This document shows, one piece after another, positions 54,701-64,000 of a DNA stretch of 64,000 nt. Each line of letters begins with the position of its first letter. The first letter of the stretch is position 1. The position numbers and the translations under genes were made by a program. Source of the DNA: Aporrectodea caliginosa (Eukaryota > Annelida > Clitellata > Crassiclitellata > Lumbricidae); NCBI GenBank assembly GCA_020284085.1, contig JACEVL010000937.1:218501-282500 (forward strand), given 5' to 3'. Under the pieces are notes generated by a model. It was given only the letters and a program-made list of their open reading frames with translations. It was not told the origin of the DNA and made no database searches.

Positions 54701-57700
54701 GTGACCATAGAAGAAATGTACCAGTATACATACTAATGTCTGTATATACCACTATATATAGGCATATTTCATATGTATGCAATAAAACCAGTTCAAACCC
54801 GCCAGCCTATGTATGTTCTACACACTAAACCCGAGCCCAGTCAGGAACCGTCATCCGGCCATTGACCGATATTGCCCGCGGGGAAAACGCATTTCGACCT
54901 CTGTTTGTACAATCGCCGCTTCGATCGAGCATAAATGGACCCATAGAATAAACTGGTATGAATTGCTGAACGCAGAATGTGAACGTAGACAATAGAGAAT
55001 CGAATATTTGTATGAGAACATATTATGCTTTAGTTGGTAGAGTGCGGTTTATCATTTCTGAGGCATATTTAAAGGTTCCAATTGGAGATAACTGCTTACC
55101 TATTCGACCGTAGCAATATTGGCAACTGAGAAGGCAATATTGGCAACTGAGAAGGCAATATTGGCAACTGAGAAGGCAATATTGGCAACTGAGAAGGCAA
55201 TAAAATTATTGGCAACTGAGAAGGCAATATTGGCAACTGAGAAGGCAATATTGGCTAACGGAGAAGATTCTGTGCTGAGACGTAATGTCTGCTATTTTAG
55301 CAGGCGCGTCATATTGTTGCCTCACTTTCTCGGTTGTTTATTCTCTGTCAAGTCTAAGGTTAAGAGTGAACTCTTTTCACCTTCTTACCCACCGTAGCTT
55401 GATTCCTTGGTTTTCTTACTGACTGGATTTCAACCCTTGACCATCGAATGATGTCATTCATGTGCAATATTTTTACGACGCCACAGAAGTATTTAGATTA
55501 GATCAGATAATATGATTAGATTAGGCACATCAAATACAGGAACAGGTCTATGATAGGCTTTGACGTGTCATTGGAACAATCCAACCATTTGCTATGCACA
55601 TTAATAGAGTAGGCCTATTTAGCGGAAATAAATGTCGTCCATAGCAACGAGTAGTTGTTTATTATACGTCAAAGTCATACATTATGCACAAAATATTTAA
55701 CGCTAACATGCATACAGTCATGTAGGCCTATTTTACGTTAATACTGTCGCTGGTGTGTTACTCTTTTGCAGGATTTTAGTGAGTCCGCCTCCACGTTATT
55801 ATTTCATTCTGTTCTTCTCGTATTTCTTCCGCTTCTTGAATCTTTGTAACATAGCTTTATCTCCTCCTTGAAGAAGTTTCGCAATAATTACGTCCATGCC
55901 TGGGGCTTTATCCGTAACCCGTTTTCATTTTCCTGTCAGCATTTCTGACCTCTTCTTGCAGAAATTTGGCGTCTGTTCCTCTGCATTGTTTGCGGTAACT
56001 GCGGTAACTGTACAGTGTATAGGCTTATACGACGTAGTTGTTGTTGTTCAAAGAATTTCTTTAATCATACATGTATGCTTATCTACCAATCATATATACA
56101 TGCTTATCTACCATTTCAACACTTGTATCTTTGACGGCGCCCTGTCGTTTGCGCGCAGGACGTTTGCGCGCCGTCGTTTGCGCGCCGTCATTTGCGCGCA
56201 GTCGGTTGAGCGCAGCAAGAAATGCCCGTCATTTGCGCGCGGGACGTTTGCGCGCGCGCAGTGTGGATTGACTTGTACTATTATGTCTGCAATCTTCGTA
56301 TGATCAAACAGCGAACTCCTGTATGATGGGTCGGCCTATTTTTATTCGCACTTTGATGTGTACTCCTGTTCCTCTTCGCTTATAAACCTATAGTAGGCTT
56401 ATATATCAATCTATTGTTTTTCAACCTATTGTTCTGGTTTTGATTTCGCATATTGTACCTGTCGTCTTCGTATAATGAAACAGCGAACTCCTGTGTTATG
56501 TGTACGGTATAGGCGCGTTGATGTGTATTCATTATAAGTTCTTAAACTATAAATATTAATAGTAATCTTATTCGTATCCTAAGCTAGAAATATTTCAAGA
56601 CCAGGGTTAATATAGGGCGACATCAAAGTTCGTATTGGTACAGTATATGATATGAGAAAGGTTTAAATACCAGAGGTTCTATGTGAAAATTCCAAAGCTG
56701 TTTATATCTTGTTAAACGATGGAGACTGCTAAATTGAAGTAGTCATTTCGTAGAAAGAAAAACATTGATAGGTTGCTGAACTTACAGCTAAATAAAAAGT
56801 AGTTATTTTGTAGAAAACCAATACAGATTTTTTGATATGATTAAAGTGGTTATTTCGTAGATTCTTTTGTTTGCATATTGTGACGGCGCGCGCGCAAATG
56901 ACGGCGCGCAAACGTCCAACGCGCAAATGACGGTGCGCGCAAATGACTGCGCGCAAACGACGGCGCGCAAACGTTTTGCGCGCAAATGGCTGGACACCAT
57001 CTTTGACTGATGTACACATTGTACCTTTGAGTTCGAATTGTCCACTATAGGTAGTTTTATCTCATTACAAACTTCCTGCTTTCTACTGATCTCTAAACCT
57101 TCCACATCTTCTCCGCATTGACTTTGCTTCCAATAATGTCTTAATGTCTTTGTCTCTTTGCCGTTTCCTTCTGATTTCTCTATAGTGAGCCCCGTTAAAC
57201 AGTTTCCGTTTTGCGATGTGAGTTTCTTGTTTGGCTAGAGTTTTCCTTTTCTCCACAAGTTCTATCACTTCGTCTGACATCCATTGGTCAGGTTTCTTGT
57301 GAGTTCGTCTGACTAGGTTGTTGGGTGCTGTGTCCTTTTATATGTTTGACCACGTAATTATCGTCTATGCTGTCTCGATCACTGATGGAACAAATTCCTC
57401 CTCTTCGTATTTCTGCCGGACGTTTCAATATTTTAGCTTCCTGAATCCTGATATCATACTTCAAGTTCTTTATTGGTCGGATTCTTCATAGCCTTATTTT
57501 TAAGTTGACGATCACTGGCTTGGCACTTGAACCAATTTAACCTACACGTCGAGTGGTCAGTGCAGTTTGTCACATTCCGCATATTCTCAGTTCCCCCAGA
57601 CCTGTATGCGAGACTTAAAACTTCGAGACCGAGACAGTGGGGACTAAGACCGAGACCGAGACAGTGCATGGTACCGAGACCTAGACACAAAGTCCAAGAC

Positions 57701-59982
57701 AGTTCAACACTGAGGCTTTTCAGCAGTTAATCCACAGGGTATACCACAGATTGCAGAATAAACAATAAAAAAAACTTGGACTCAAATCCCGAAACAATTT
57801 TTCTCAACTGTCAGCCGATTACCTAAAAAAAAAACAAAGCCTGACTTGCAAGATGAAAAGAACTCACTGAATCTTGATCCTGATCAGATTAGCCATTTAA
57901 CATTGACTCAACAAAAACAATTGCTGGAAGTACTGAACAAATATTCCGATCGATTTTCTGAAAAGCCTGGATTATGTACATTGGTTGAGCATGAAATTGA
58001 ACTGAAACCGGAATTTCGTGAAAAAGAATTTATGGCTTAGCCTACCATATTCCACTCATCTATCGAGCAGAAGTTGAACGACAAATTAAAGAAATGCTTC
58101 AAGCCAACATTATAAAACCATCTTCGAGCAGAATGGCAAGTCCGCTGGTAATTGTTAAAAAGAAAGACGGTTCTCTGAGACTTGCCTGCGACTACAGATA
58201 CATTAACTCGTTCACTGTGGATTGTAAATATCCAATGCCGATTGTAAAAGAGGTGTTGCACAAAGTTGGAAAATCAAATGTGATCTCGATTTTTGATTGT
58301 CGAAGTGCTTACTGGACTTGTCCTGTTAAGCAAACTGATCAATGGAAAACTGCTTTTGTTACGGTACTCACAATGGACTGTACGAGTTTACTCGTGTTCC
58401 TTTCGGGATGATTAATTCAGGAAGAACATTTGTTAAAGCAATTAACATGGTTTTACAGCCTATAAATGAATTTGCTGAGCCCTATGTAGATGACATTGCT
58501 GTGCATTCAGATAATTGGAAGATTCATTTACAGCATTTAGATGCATATTTGATGCAAATGAGACTGCATAACATTACTCTGAACTTAAAGAAATGTATCT
58601 TTGGTAAGAGTGAGGTAAAGTTCATCGGTCATGTGGTTGGTTCTGGAACGATTCAAATGAATCCAGATCGAATTGAAAGTTTAATTAATTTGAAAAACCC
58701 AGAAACGAAGAAACAAGTTAAGCAATTGCTGGGATTTTTTGGTTACTATAGACAGTTTATCAAAGATTTTGCACAGATTGCGAAGCCTATATCTGATTTA
58801 ACAAGCAAACATGTTTCAGATAAGATTGGTTGGACTGATAGACATCAACAGGCATTTAATTTACTTAAAGATGCTGTACGCTCTAAAGTTGTTTTATATG
58901 TTTTTGATGTTGGAAAACCTTTTAATTTGTACTGTGATAGCAGTGATTTTGCAGTAGGAGCAGTTTTAACGCAGATGGATGATAAGGGAGTAGAGCGCCC
59001 TGTGTCATTTATAAGTCAGAAGTTGACTGACACCCAGAGGAGATGGGCAACTGTGGAGAAAGAAGCCTATGCTATTGTTTGGGCTCTAAATAAGTTAAAA
59101 GAGATAATAATTGGATCTAAAGTTCACATCTTTACCGATCACAATCCTTTAACTTATCTGACTGAATCTATGTCTAAGTCTGCTAAACTGGTGCGTTGGC
59201 CTTTGGCACTGCAAACTTTTGATGTAGAAGTTCATTATAAAAAAGGACGATTAAATGTTGTAGCAGATTGTTTATCTAGATTATAAGATTGTTTATTTTA
59301 CTGTTTTATATAGTATTAAGTTTATTGCATAATTTAACACAAGATGATTTCGCAAATTTTTAAGTTTAATTTGCTCAATCCAAAGAAAGAGAAGGAGGTA
59401 ATGTGAACAAATGTTTTGCATATATAATGAGCACAGGTGTTCTTTAGGTTGATATATATATAATGTGTATCGATTGTTAAGCGGTTTTAGTCTTAGGCCT
59501 TAGTTGCGCGATCGGCTGACGGGCGCTTGGCCTAAAGTAGCCTAAACATTGGCTGCTCGTTGCAGGTGCAGTTAGCGCGCCAAACTTAGAAACTGCTGAT
59601 GACAGTGAATTTGGAATATACAGTGTAGTAGTTGTTTTAATGAAGTAGAGAGCTGTATGTTAGAAGTTACAGTCGAGTTGTGTTTTGAAGAATAACCGTG
59701 TTTGAAGACGAATTATTAAAGAACTGTGTCAATTTAATTCTTAAACAGTTAGAAGAAGTTGAGCAGATTTTACGTAGAGATAAGGAAAAGTGTTTGAGTT
59801 AGGTCACAACTAAGAAAGGACAGAAGAGTTGGTGACAATGAATATTATTAACTAATTTCACAGATCTTATCTAAATTAATTACTTCGACTGCGCCACTAT
59901 AGTGCCCAGTACAGTACACCAATCGATGGGCGATTGAACTGAAATCGGTATAATAATAAGTAATAACCGACTGGAGAAGCTT

Positions 59983-60014
<32 letters not shown>

Positions 60015-60530
60015 CAGATAGACAGACAGATACAGAGAGAGACACAGAGAGAGACAGAGAGAGACCGACAGACAGACAGAGGCACAGAGAGACAGAAAGA
60101 CAGAGAGACAGAAAGACAGAGAGTCAGAAAGACAGAGAGACAGAGAGACGGAGACGGAGACGGTGACAGACAAAGAGACAGGCAGAGATACAGGCAGAGA
60201 GACAGGCAGAGACAGACACACAGAAATAAAAGTAGAGGGAAAGGGATTGATTCCTCAATTGCCGTAATGGTAGACTTACAGATGCATTGTAATTTATTTT
60301 TGCCGTAAGTCTGACAGTGTAAATATATTATTTTGTTGATTGGTTTTGGCGCCACAGTTTGCGGTAACACCACGAACTTCGGTCCGTCCGGAGTCATCAG
60401 TTCTCCCAACCACCCTGGCAAATACTACAACAACTTTAACTGCTCTTACTACATTTATGTCGCAACAGGAAATTCCTTGTCGCTCTACTTCAGACTGTTC
60501 GAAACTGAATCTTTTTATGATAGTGTTACA
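51694..60530 (+). CDS. CUB gene 3, partial: signal peptide and first half of CUB A1
   Basis: Visible coding exons are 51694-51766 and 60358-60530; the rest lies beyond the window. The 8.6 kb intron between them holds a 7.5 kb LTR retrotransposon. The next intron (from 60531) is over 3.4 kb; its final bases (GGCCCAACTTTG, TCATTCATAATAATTG at 63918-63950) align with gene 1 near 9173 and 9553, so the second A1 exon should start roughly 150-200 bases beyond 64000. No inactivating change is seen in the two exons. Same secreted CUB family as genes 1 and 2. Confidence 0.8.
51767..52131 (+). other. Intron 2 of gene 3, source of an inverted duplication
   Basis: 51719-52131 is the source-like copy of the segment found reversed at 63007-63418. 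The minus-strand open frame of 76 codons (51688-51918) also appears there for this reason and is not a gene. Confidence 0.75.
52132..52275 (+). mobile_element. Non-LTR 3' end with (CTTA)n tail
   Basis: Ends GTCAAATAAAGAATATT followed by (CTTA)n at 52258-52273, the tail type also seen at 10393 and 61127. The coding remnant is too short to classify. Confidence 0.5.
52315..52902 (+). repeat. 5' LTR
   Basis: 588 bp, TG...CA. It carries about 152 bases (about 52371-52522) absent from the 3' LTR, between GTTGATATAT and TATATAATGTGTATCG. Confidence 0.9.
53147..53977 (+). pseudogene. gag-like coiled-coil frame with one in-frame stop
   Basis: Starts MEKLSVKKQAELKKMSSERL. Residues 1-95 are acidic/helical. 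From about residue 96 there are tandem E/K/R-rich heptad-like repeats (RQEEKEKEEKR, LQREKEEKAE), a long charged coiled coil as in many Gypsy Gag N-termini. The frame is interrupted by TAG at 53576-53578 and resumes in the same frame to TAG at 53975-53977, about 276 residues. No zinc-knuckle Cys motif was found. Confidence 0.75.
53978..54340 (-). mobile_element. tRNA-like SINE pieces, minus strand, inside the LTR element
   Basis: On the minus strand GGGTTCGAATCCTGCCC (53977-53993) is a B box, preceded by GGCTACCGGATGGGCAGC (about 54022-54040) at D-arm spacing. A second B-box-like CCAGAGTTCAACTCCC lies at about 54180-54196. The GC-rich segment replaces expected gag-pol sequence. Confidence 0.5.
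54341..55110. other. Unassigned sequence inside the LTR element
   Basis: No pol or protease motif. A small inverted pair ATTTATGTAGCG / CGCTACATAAAC at about 54610-54650 is the only structure seen. Confidence 0.5.
55112..55265. repeat. 21-bp tandem repeat
   Basis: Seven units of GGCAATATTGGCAACTGAGAA, one with an AAAATTATT insertion. It yields the frame A-T-E-K-A-I-L repeated, which is not a gene because it has no other support. Confidence 0.93.
55266..56125. other. Unassigned sequence inside the LTR element
   Basis: AT-rich, no recognised coding content or repeat. Confidence 0.5.
56136..56998. mobile_element. Foldback-type DNA element 3, minisatellite inverted repeats
   Basis: The left arm has tandem CGTTTGCGCGC-type units (56147-56260); the right arm has the complement (GCGCGCAAACG, 56885-56985). 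Ends GGCGCCCTGTCGTTTGCGCGC and, reversed, GGTGTCCAGCCATTTGCGCGC agree at 16 of 21 positions. The 9-bp repeat ATCTTTGAC flanks it (56127-56135, 56999-57007). 863 bp. The interior has repeats of GTAGTTATTTTGTAGA type and no transposase. Nested in the LTR retrotransposon. Confidence 0.87.
57080..57500 (-). mobile_element. LINE fragment (between endonuclease and RT), minus strand
   Basis: The minus-strand frame 57083-57280 reads MSDEVIELVEKRKTLAKQ and YREIRRKRQRDKDIKTLLEA, the basic linker typical of RTE/L1-like polyproteins. A further frame-shifted part lies to about 57500. Possibly the same family as 21600-22065. Confidence 0.65.
57501..57845. other. Unassigned sequence inside the LTR element
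   Basis: Includes repeats of GAGACCGAGACAGTG (57630-57665). No protease motif (D-S/T-G) seen. Confidence 0.45.
57846..59286 (+). pseudogene. Reverse transcriptase and RNase H of the LTR element, frameshifted
   Basis: Three frames in order: 57846-58040, 58040-about 58365, and about 58365-59286. Breaks are a stop/frameshift at about 58035 and a second shift at about 58360-58375. Recognisable: K-K-D-G-S-L-R, the Y-V-D-D catalytic core (near 58484-58500), G-F-F-G-Y-Y-R-Q-F, the RNase H D-S-S-D-F-A-V-G-A-V, T-D-H-N-P-L and the A-D-C-L-S-R-L end. The stop TAA directly follows RNase H and no integrase follows before the 3' LTR. Typical Gypsy/Ty3 order. The product is not functional as it stands. 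Confidence 0.88.
59402..59837 (+). repeat. 3' LTR
   Basis: 436 bp, otherwise almost identical to the 5' LTR but lacking its 152-base segment. Confidence 0.9.
59975..60230. repeat. (GA)n/(CAGA)n tract
   Basis: About 240 bases of GAGA, CAGA and GACA repeats shortly upstream of the first CUB exon of gene 3; an expanded counterpart of 8409-8505 in gene 1. Confidence 0.95.
60358..60530 (+). CDS. Gene 3 CUB domain A1, first half
   Basis: Codes VCGNTTNFGPSGVISSPNHP, N-F-N-C-S-Y-Y and a loop F-E-T-E-S-F-Y-D-S-V-T; donor GTTAGT at 60531. The second half is outside the window. Confidence 0.86.
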
Positions 60531-60661
60531 GTTAGTATTTGACGATTTTGTTGTGTAAGTCCTGTAATAATTAGTTTAATTAGTCTAAGCATGAGTATAT
60601 TTTTGGTGTTTCATCTTCCGTCATTATCTTTGTCAGATTGTTGCCAAATTAAATGGAGCGA

Positions 60662-61155
<494 letters not shown>

Positions 61156-61202
61156 AAGTATTTATCTGCATTAAAAATTAACATTATATACAACGTTTAT
61201 TA

Positions 61203-61283
61203 GCGTCAAAACGTCCGGCGCCTAATCGTTCGGCGCCAAAAACGGCGGCGCCAAAACGTCCGGCGCCAAAACGGCGGCGCCCG
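61203..61283. mobile_element. Orphan foldback-type arm (CGGCGCCAAAACG repeats)
   Basis: About five units of CGGCGCCAAAACGTC type. The outer end reversed reads GGGCGCCGCCGTTTTGGCGCC, similar in style to foldback element 3. It abuts and truncates the LINE at 61284. No second arm was found. Confidence 0.6.
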
Positions 61284-63720
61284 AAACGTATCTCCTCTCC
61301 AGCTCCGAGTATCTGACGTGCTTCCTTGTGGCGGCCATCTCTGCCGCCCCACCAACCGCGGTCGCGGTCGCCGAAATGTATGAGGCGGCAACCGTGTCCA
61401 CCACCGTCGCGGCGCATAATAAGGACCGTCCACCACTCCACGGTATTAGGGTCTGCCTGTCCGGTCTCTTGCCATCCGACCTGGTCAGACCAGACAACTC
61501 CTTGACCGCCGGGATGCCGGCTCTTTTGAGGCTACGATGGATGAGATCATTGACGTTGCTGTGCCTAGCTTGTCCGCCGAACCCTAATGAGCACGACAAA
61601 TCATTCGTGCCTATTGACGAAAACGAAGTACCAAAGGCGCACACGTGCGGCTCGCAAATGGCCACACCTAATCGCAGGCCAACCGCCACCCTTACGGCCT
61701 CGTCCTCCAGTCCGAGGTCGTGTGCAACGAACGGGAGGGCAAATAACCAATCCGAGGCGTGCGGTGACTGTGAGGCCCTTAGTCTCGCTTGGTAGTAGGG
61801 GTCCTGTAGTTTATCTTTGACAGCCGAAAAAGCAGCTTTCAACAGCGATCTATCTCAATAATGACTGTTTGTGACCTCGGGAGATTATCGGTACCGGGAC
61901 ATCAGCGATCTGAAGACAGGTAGTTCACGCCGAGTCGTAAGCCGTGTCCGAGTCCACCATTGTGGCTCCCAAGATGAGGGACTGGGTGGGGAGAGTGCCC
62001 GCGGCCGAAGTCAATTAAGAAGGCCGGTAATGCCAACGAGGACACCTTCTGAACTCCCGGCCCCCCATCTTGATCGGTAGGGAGGCTTGCATCCATTGGA
62101 CATCGTTCAACGAAATGTTTAGAATCCGTTCGATCCCTCTCCGTAGCAGCTCGTCGTAAGCTATAGTAGCGGGGGGTCGTGGCAAGGGGTGCATCTCAAT
62201 AAATGCATCAGCCTAGGCGAGCTGAGCGAGCTTCTGTGGATCAAGAGGGGCGTCCTGTCTGGCGAGGAGTTGTAATCTGTCGATAACGGACCTGAGGTGG
62301 GCAACGGTGGCGTCGAGGGCCGAGAGGAGAGCCTCCGACGATGAGAGCAGTGCCCCCATAAGCGTGGCTGACGAGAGACTGACCCGGGCGAACTGTCTCA
62401 GAGAGCTCAGGTTGGTGTCGTTGAAGTCGAAGTCGGAGGCAATGAGCTCACATTTGGTGCGGTTGAACGTGAGGCTAGGCTGTAGCATTCCCCTTCGATC
62501 GTATCAACATCCGCCTCCACCACTACAGGGTTCCCACACAGGGTGAGATCGTCTAGGTGTGCGAAGGCAAAGGGCGACAGTAGACGGTTTAGGATCGGCT
62601 GGAGTGGCAGGCAGAAGAGTAGGGGACCCAAGGGGTCGCCCTGTTGAGAACCTTCCTGTGATAGTAAGGTAAATCTTCCGAATTGAACAGATGACGACTC
62701 GGCTTATGCAAGGTGGCAACAGGCGGCCAATTCAGGGATGATTTCATCAACCGATGCCAGCATGGAGTATCGGTGTGAGCTGTTGAACACGTTCGAGATA
62801 TCCAGCATAACAATTATTGAGCCTGATTCCATGTTGTTCAAGAACCGCCGCACTTATATTGCCGTCCTGAAGTTCCACCACTGCCGTCTGGCAGTGTGGG
62901 TTGCGGCCTCGCAGCCCTAGGGACGCCCACCCGCCAGTTGTTTTGGTACGGTGTGACACGCGGGATGGCGTATGCGTTGGCGCATTTTGACGCGAGTCTA
63001 CGCCAGAGGTAGGGTGCGATCATGTGGTCTGGGTCGCGTATTGTATGGAGTGACCTTACGGGCGATGGGCCTCTACATACCTCTCCGGTGTGTAGCGGTT
63101 TAAAGCTTGTCAAATACCTTATTAGACTAATTAATTAAAAAAATTAGTATAGAGATCGCATAAGCTAGAAATGTTTTTCATATGCGTAATCGTTGCCCTT
63201 AACATAACAATAAATTAGTGTTGAATAATTTATACGACCTTGAGGAGTGTGCAGTAAGTGCATTCCCTAACTTATACCATGGACATAGAAGCTTAATTTC
63301 TTTTCTCGGCCTGCCGCAACATAAAGTTTGTAATGTTAACCTTATGCGTTTACTGAGAATATTTGTCACCTGCGTTGCTTTGAGTTGTCTGGGCAGCAGC
63401 GGTTGCTACCAGACACATGAACACGTTCGAGATATCCAGCATAACAATTATTGAGCCTGATTCCATGTTGTTCAAGAACCGCCGCACTTATATTGCCGTC
63501 CTCAAGTTCCACCACTGCCGTCTGGCAGCGTGGGTTGCGGCCACGCAGCCCTAGGGACGCCCACCCGCCAGTTGTTTTGGTACGGTGTGACACGCGGGAT
63601 GGCGTATGCGTTGGCGCATTTTGACGCGAGTCTACGCCAGACATACCCAATGGCTATCGGTCTTAGGCCGTCGCAGCTTTTGCGAAGGGTGAAAATAGTT
63701 CCGCCGCACTTATATTGCCG
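61284..63720 (-). mobile_element. Endonuclease-type LINE, minus strand, decayed and rearranged
   Basis: Read from the right: W-R-R-L-A-S-K-C-A-N-A-Y (near 63600-63640), palm motif A as MLDISNVFN (62782-62808), S-Q-Q-G-D-P-L-G-P-L-L-F-C (62610-62650), F-A-H-L-D-D-L-T (62542-62565), then LNDVQWMQASLPIKMGG (about 62065-62120), a degenerate zinc motif C-E-P-H-V-C...L-S-C lacking its usual His (61590-61660), and G-K-R-P-D (61456-61473). The expected W-D after R-P-D reads C-A (L-L-C-A-A-T-V-V-D-T, about 61390-61415), so the endonuclease is probably dead. Stops and frameshifts occur. A 412-base foreign insert splits it at 63007-63418. Confidence 0.82.
63007..63418 (-). repeat. Inverted copy of the gene 3 signal-exon region
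   Basis: The reverse complement of 51719-52131 with a handful of differences. It contains the last 48 coding bases of the gene 3 signal exon, its donor site and following intron. It is flanked by 222-base direct repeats of LINE sequence (62785-63006 and 63419-63640) that differ at about three positions. Confidence 0.9.
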
Positions 63721-63740
63721 TCCTCAAGTTCCACCACCGC
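63698..63740. repeat. Third short copy of a LINE segment
   Basis: CGCCGCACTTATATTGCCGT and the next 20 bases repeat 62850-62890 and 63480-63520, a second small templated duplication beside the rearrangement. Confidence 0.8.
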
Positions 63741-63774
63741 CGCCAGCGACAGCCTCCTATTCGATTATTACAGT

Positions 63775-63820
63775 ACTATTATTATTATTATTATTATTAT
63801 TAGACTATTATTATTATTAA

Positions 63821-63869
<49 letters not shown>

Positions 63870-63885
63870 TTTTTTTTATTATAAT
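63775..63885. repeat. (ATT)n microsatellite
   Basis: About 35 ATT units with two interruptions and a T run at the end. Confidence 0.95.
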
Positions 63886-64000
63886 TATAATTCTTATGAG
63901 CGCGGTGTTTAATACTCAAGGCCCAACTTTGTCATTCATAATAATTGTAAAATATCTCATCACTAAACCTTTCCAATTTTCAGTCAATACTTTAACGCCG
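63886..64000 (+). other. Gene 3 A1 internal intron, right part
   Basis: Aligns with gene 1 intron sequence near 9160-9180 and 9550-9590, locating the missing second A1 exon just past the window edge. Confidence 0.6.

Larger units (their letters stand above)
52315..59837 (+). mobile_element. LTR retrotransposon, Gypsy-like, defective
   Basis: Two direct LTRs (52315-52902 and 59402-59837) start TGTGAAC and end GGTGACA. The 5-bp repeat ATGAA flanks the element (52310-52314 and 59838-59842). A TGG at 52910-52912 is a candidate primer-binding site, and AAAGAAAGAGAAGGAGG (59384-59400) is the polypurine tract. Contents: a coiled-coil gag-like frame (53147-53977), about 3.9 kb of unrelated repeats, and a reverse transcriptase/RNase H frame (57846-59286) with shifts. 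No protease or integrase was found. Except for one 152-base length difference, the LTRs appear to differ by one base (A/G near 52688 and 59622), so the insertion is recent although the element cannot encode its own mobilisation. Confidence 0.9.

Noticed and set aside
61222..61842. 206-codon minus-strand frame as a host gene
   Set aside because: Clear LINE endonuclease-region content (K-R-P-D, V-V-D-T), running into a foldback-type repeat at its end.

Overview
The window is animal nuclear DNA. The genes have GT-AG introns, the proteins are secreted and built of CUB domains, and the rest is microsatellites, a satellite array and nested transposons. The dominant LINE, tRNA-SINE, hAT-like and LTR families would fit a marine invertebrate, but nothing here fixes the species.

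The only host genes I can support are three paralogous head-to-tail genes on the plus strand. Gene 1 (CDS 6408-31617, 15 coding exons, 841 aa) has a signal peptide, CUB-A, CUB-B, a Thr-rich linker, CUB-A, CUB-B, CUB-A, CUB-B and a 12-residue-repeat hydrophilic tail. Gene 2 (CDS 36805-45795, 8 coding exons, 434 aa) has a signal peptide, A, A, B and a shorter tail. Gene 3 (from 51694) shows its signal-peptide exon and the first half of one CUB-A and runs off the right edge. Every CUB is a phase 1-1 module split by one phase-0 intron, so modules can be added or lost without breaking frame. The three genes share a promoter and non-coding first exon (near 5400-5508, 36110-36217 and 50385-50499), so they are a segmental tandem duplication. 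All CUBs keep an unusual Cys pair (I-S/C-C ... C-S/R-Q), and the A type has lost the usual second CUB disulfide.

Layout: 1-3525 is a 20-bp satellite carrying one inserted foldback element; 3.5-5.2 kb is LINE debris; 5.2-32.4 kb is gene 1 and its flanks, with two hAT-like elements, a second foldback element, a perfect 185-bp palindrome and several LINE/SINE pieces in introns; 32.4-35.9 kb is intergenic, with an inverted LINE pair; 35.9-46.4 kb is gene 2; 46.4-50.1 kb is intergenic, with a hAT-like element holding LINE sequence; 50.2-64.0 kb is gene 3, whose introns hold a young but broken LTR retrotransposon (52315-59837, 5-bp target duplication), a third foldback element, long trinucleotide arrays and a decayed endonuclease-type LINE. 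That LINE was split by an inverted copy of gene 3's own signal-peptide exon.

The most unusual signals are: (1) a group of short foldback transposons whose terminal inverted repeats are minisatellites, with 9-10 bp target duplications and similar GG-starting ends, although each copy uses a different repeat motif; (2) the modular CUB gene cluster with its non-canonical cysteine pattern and variable repeat tail; (3) the rearrangement that put a reversed gene 3 exon between two 222-bp direct repeats; and (4) the adjoining perfect palindromes in a gene 1 intron.
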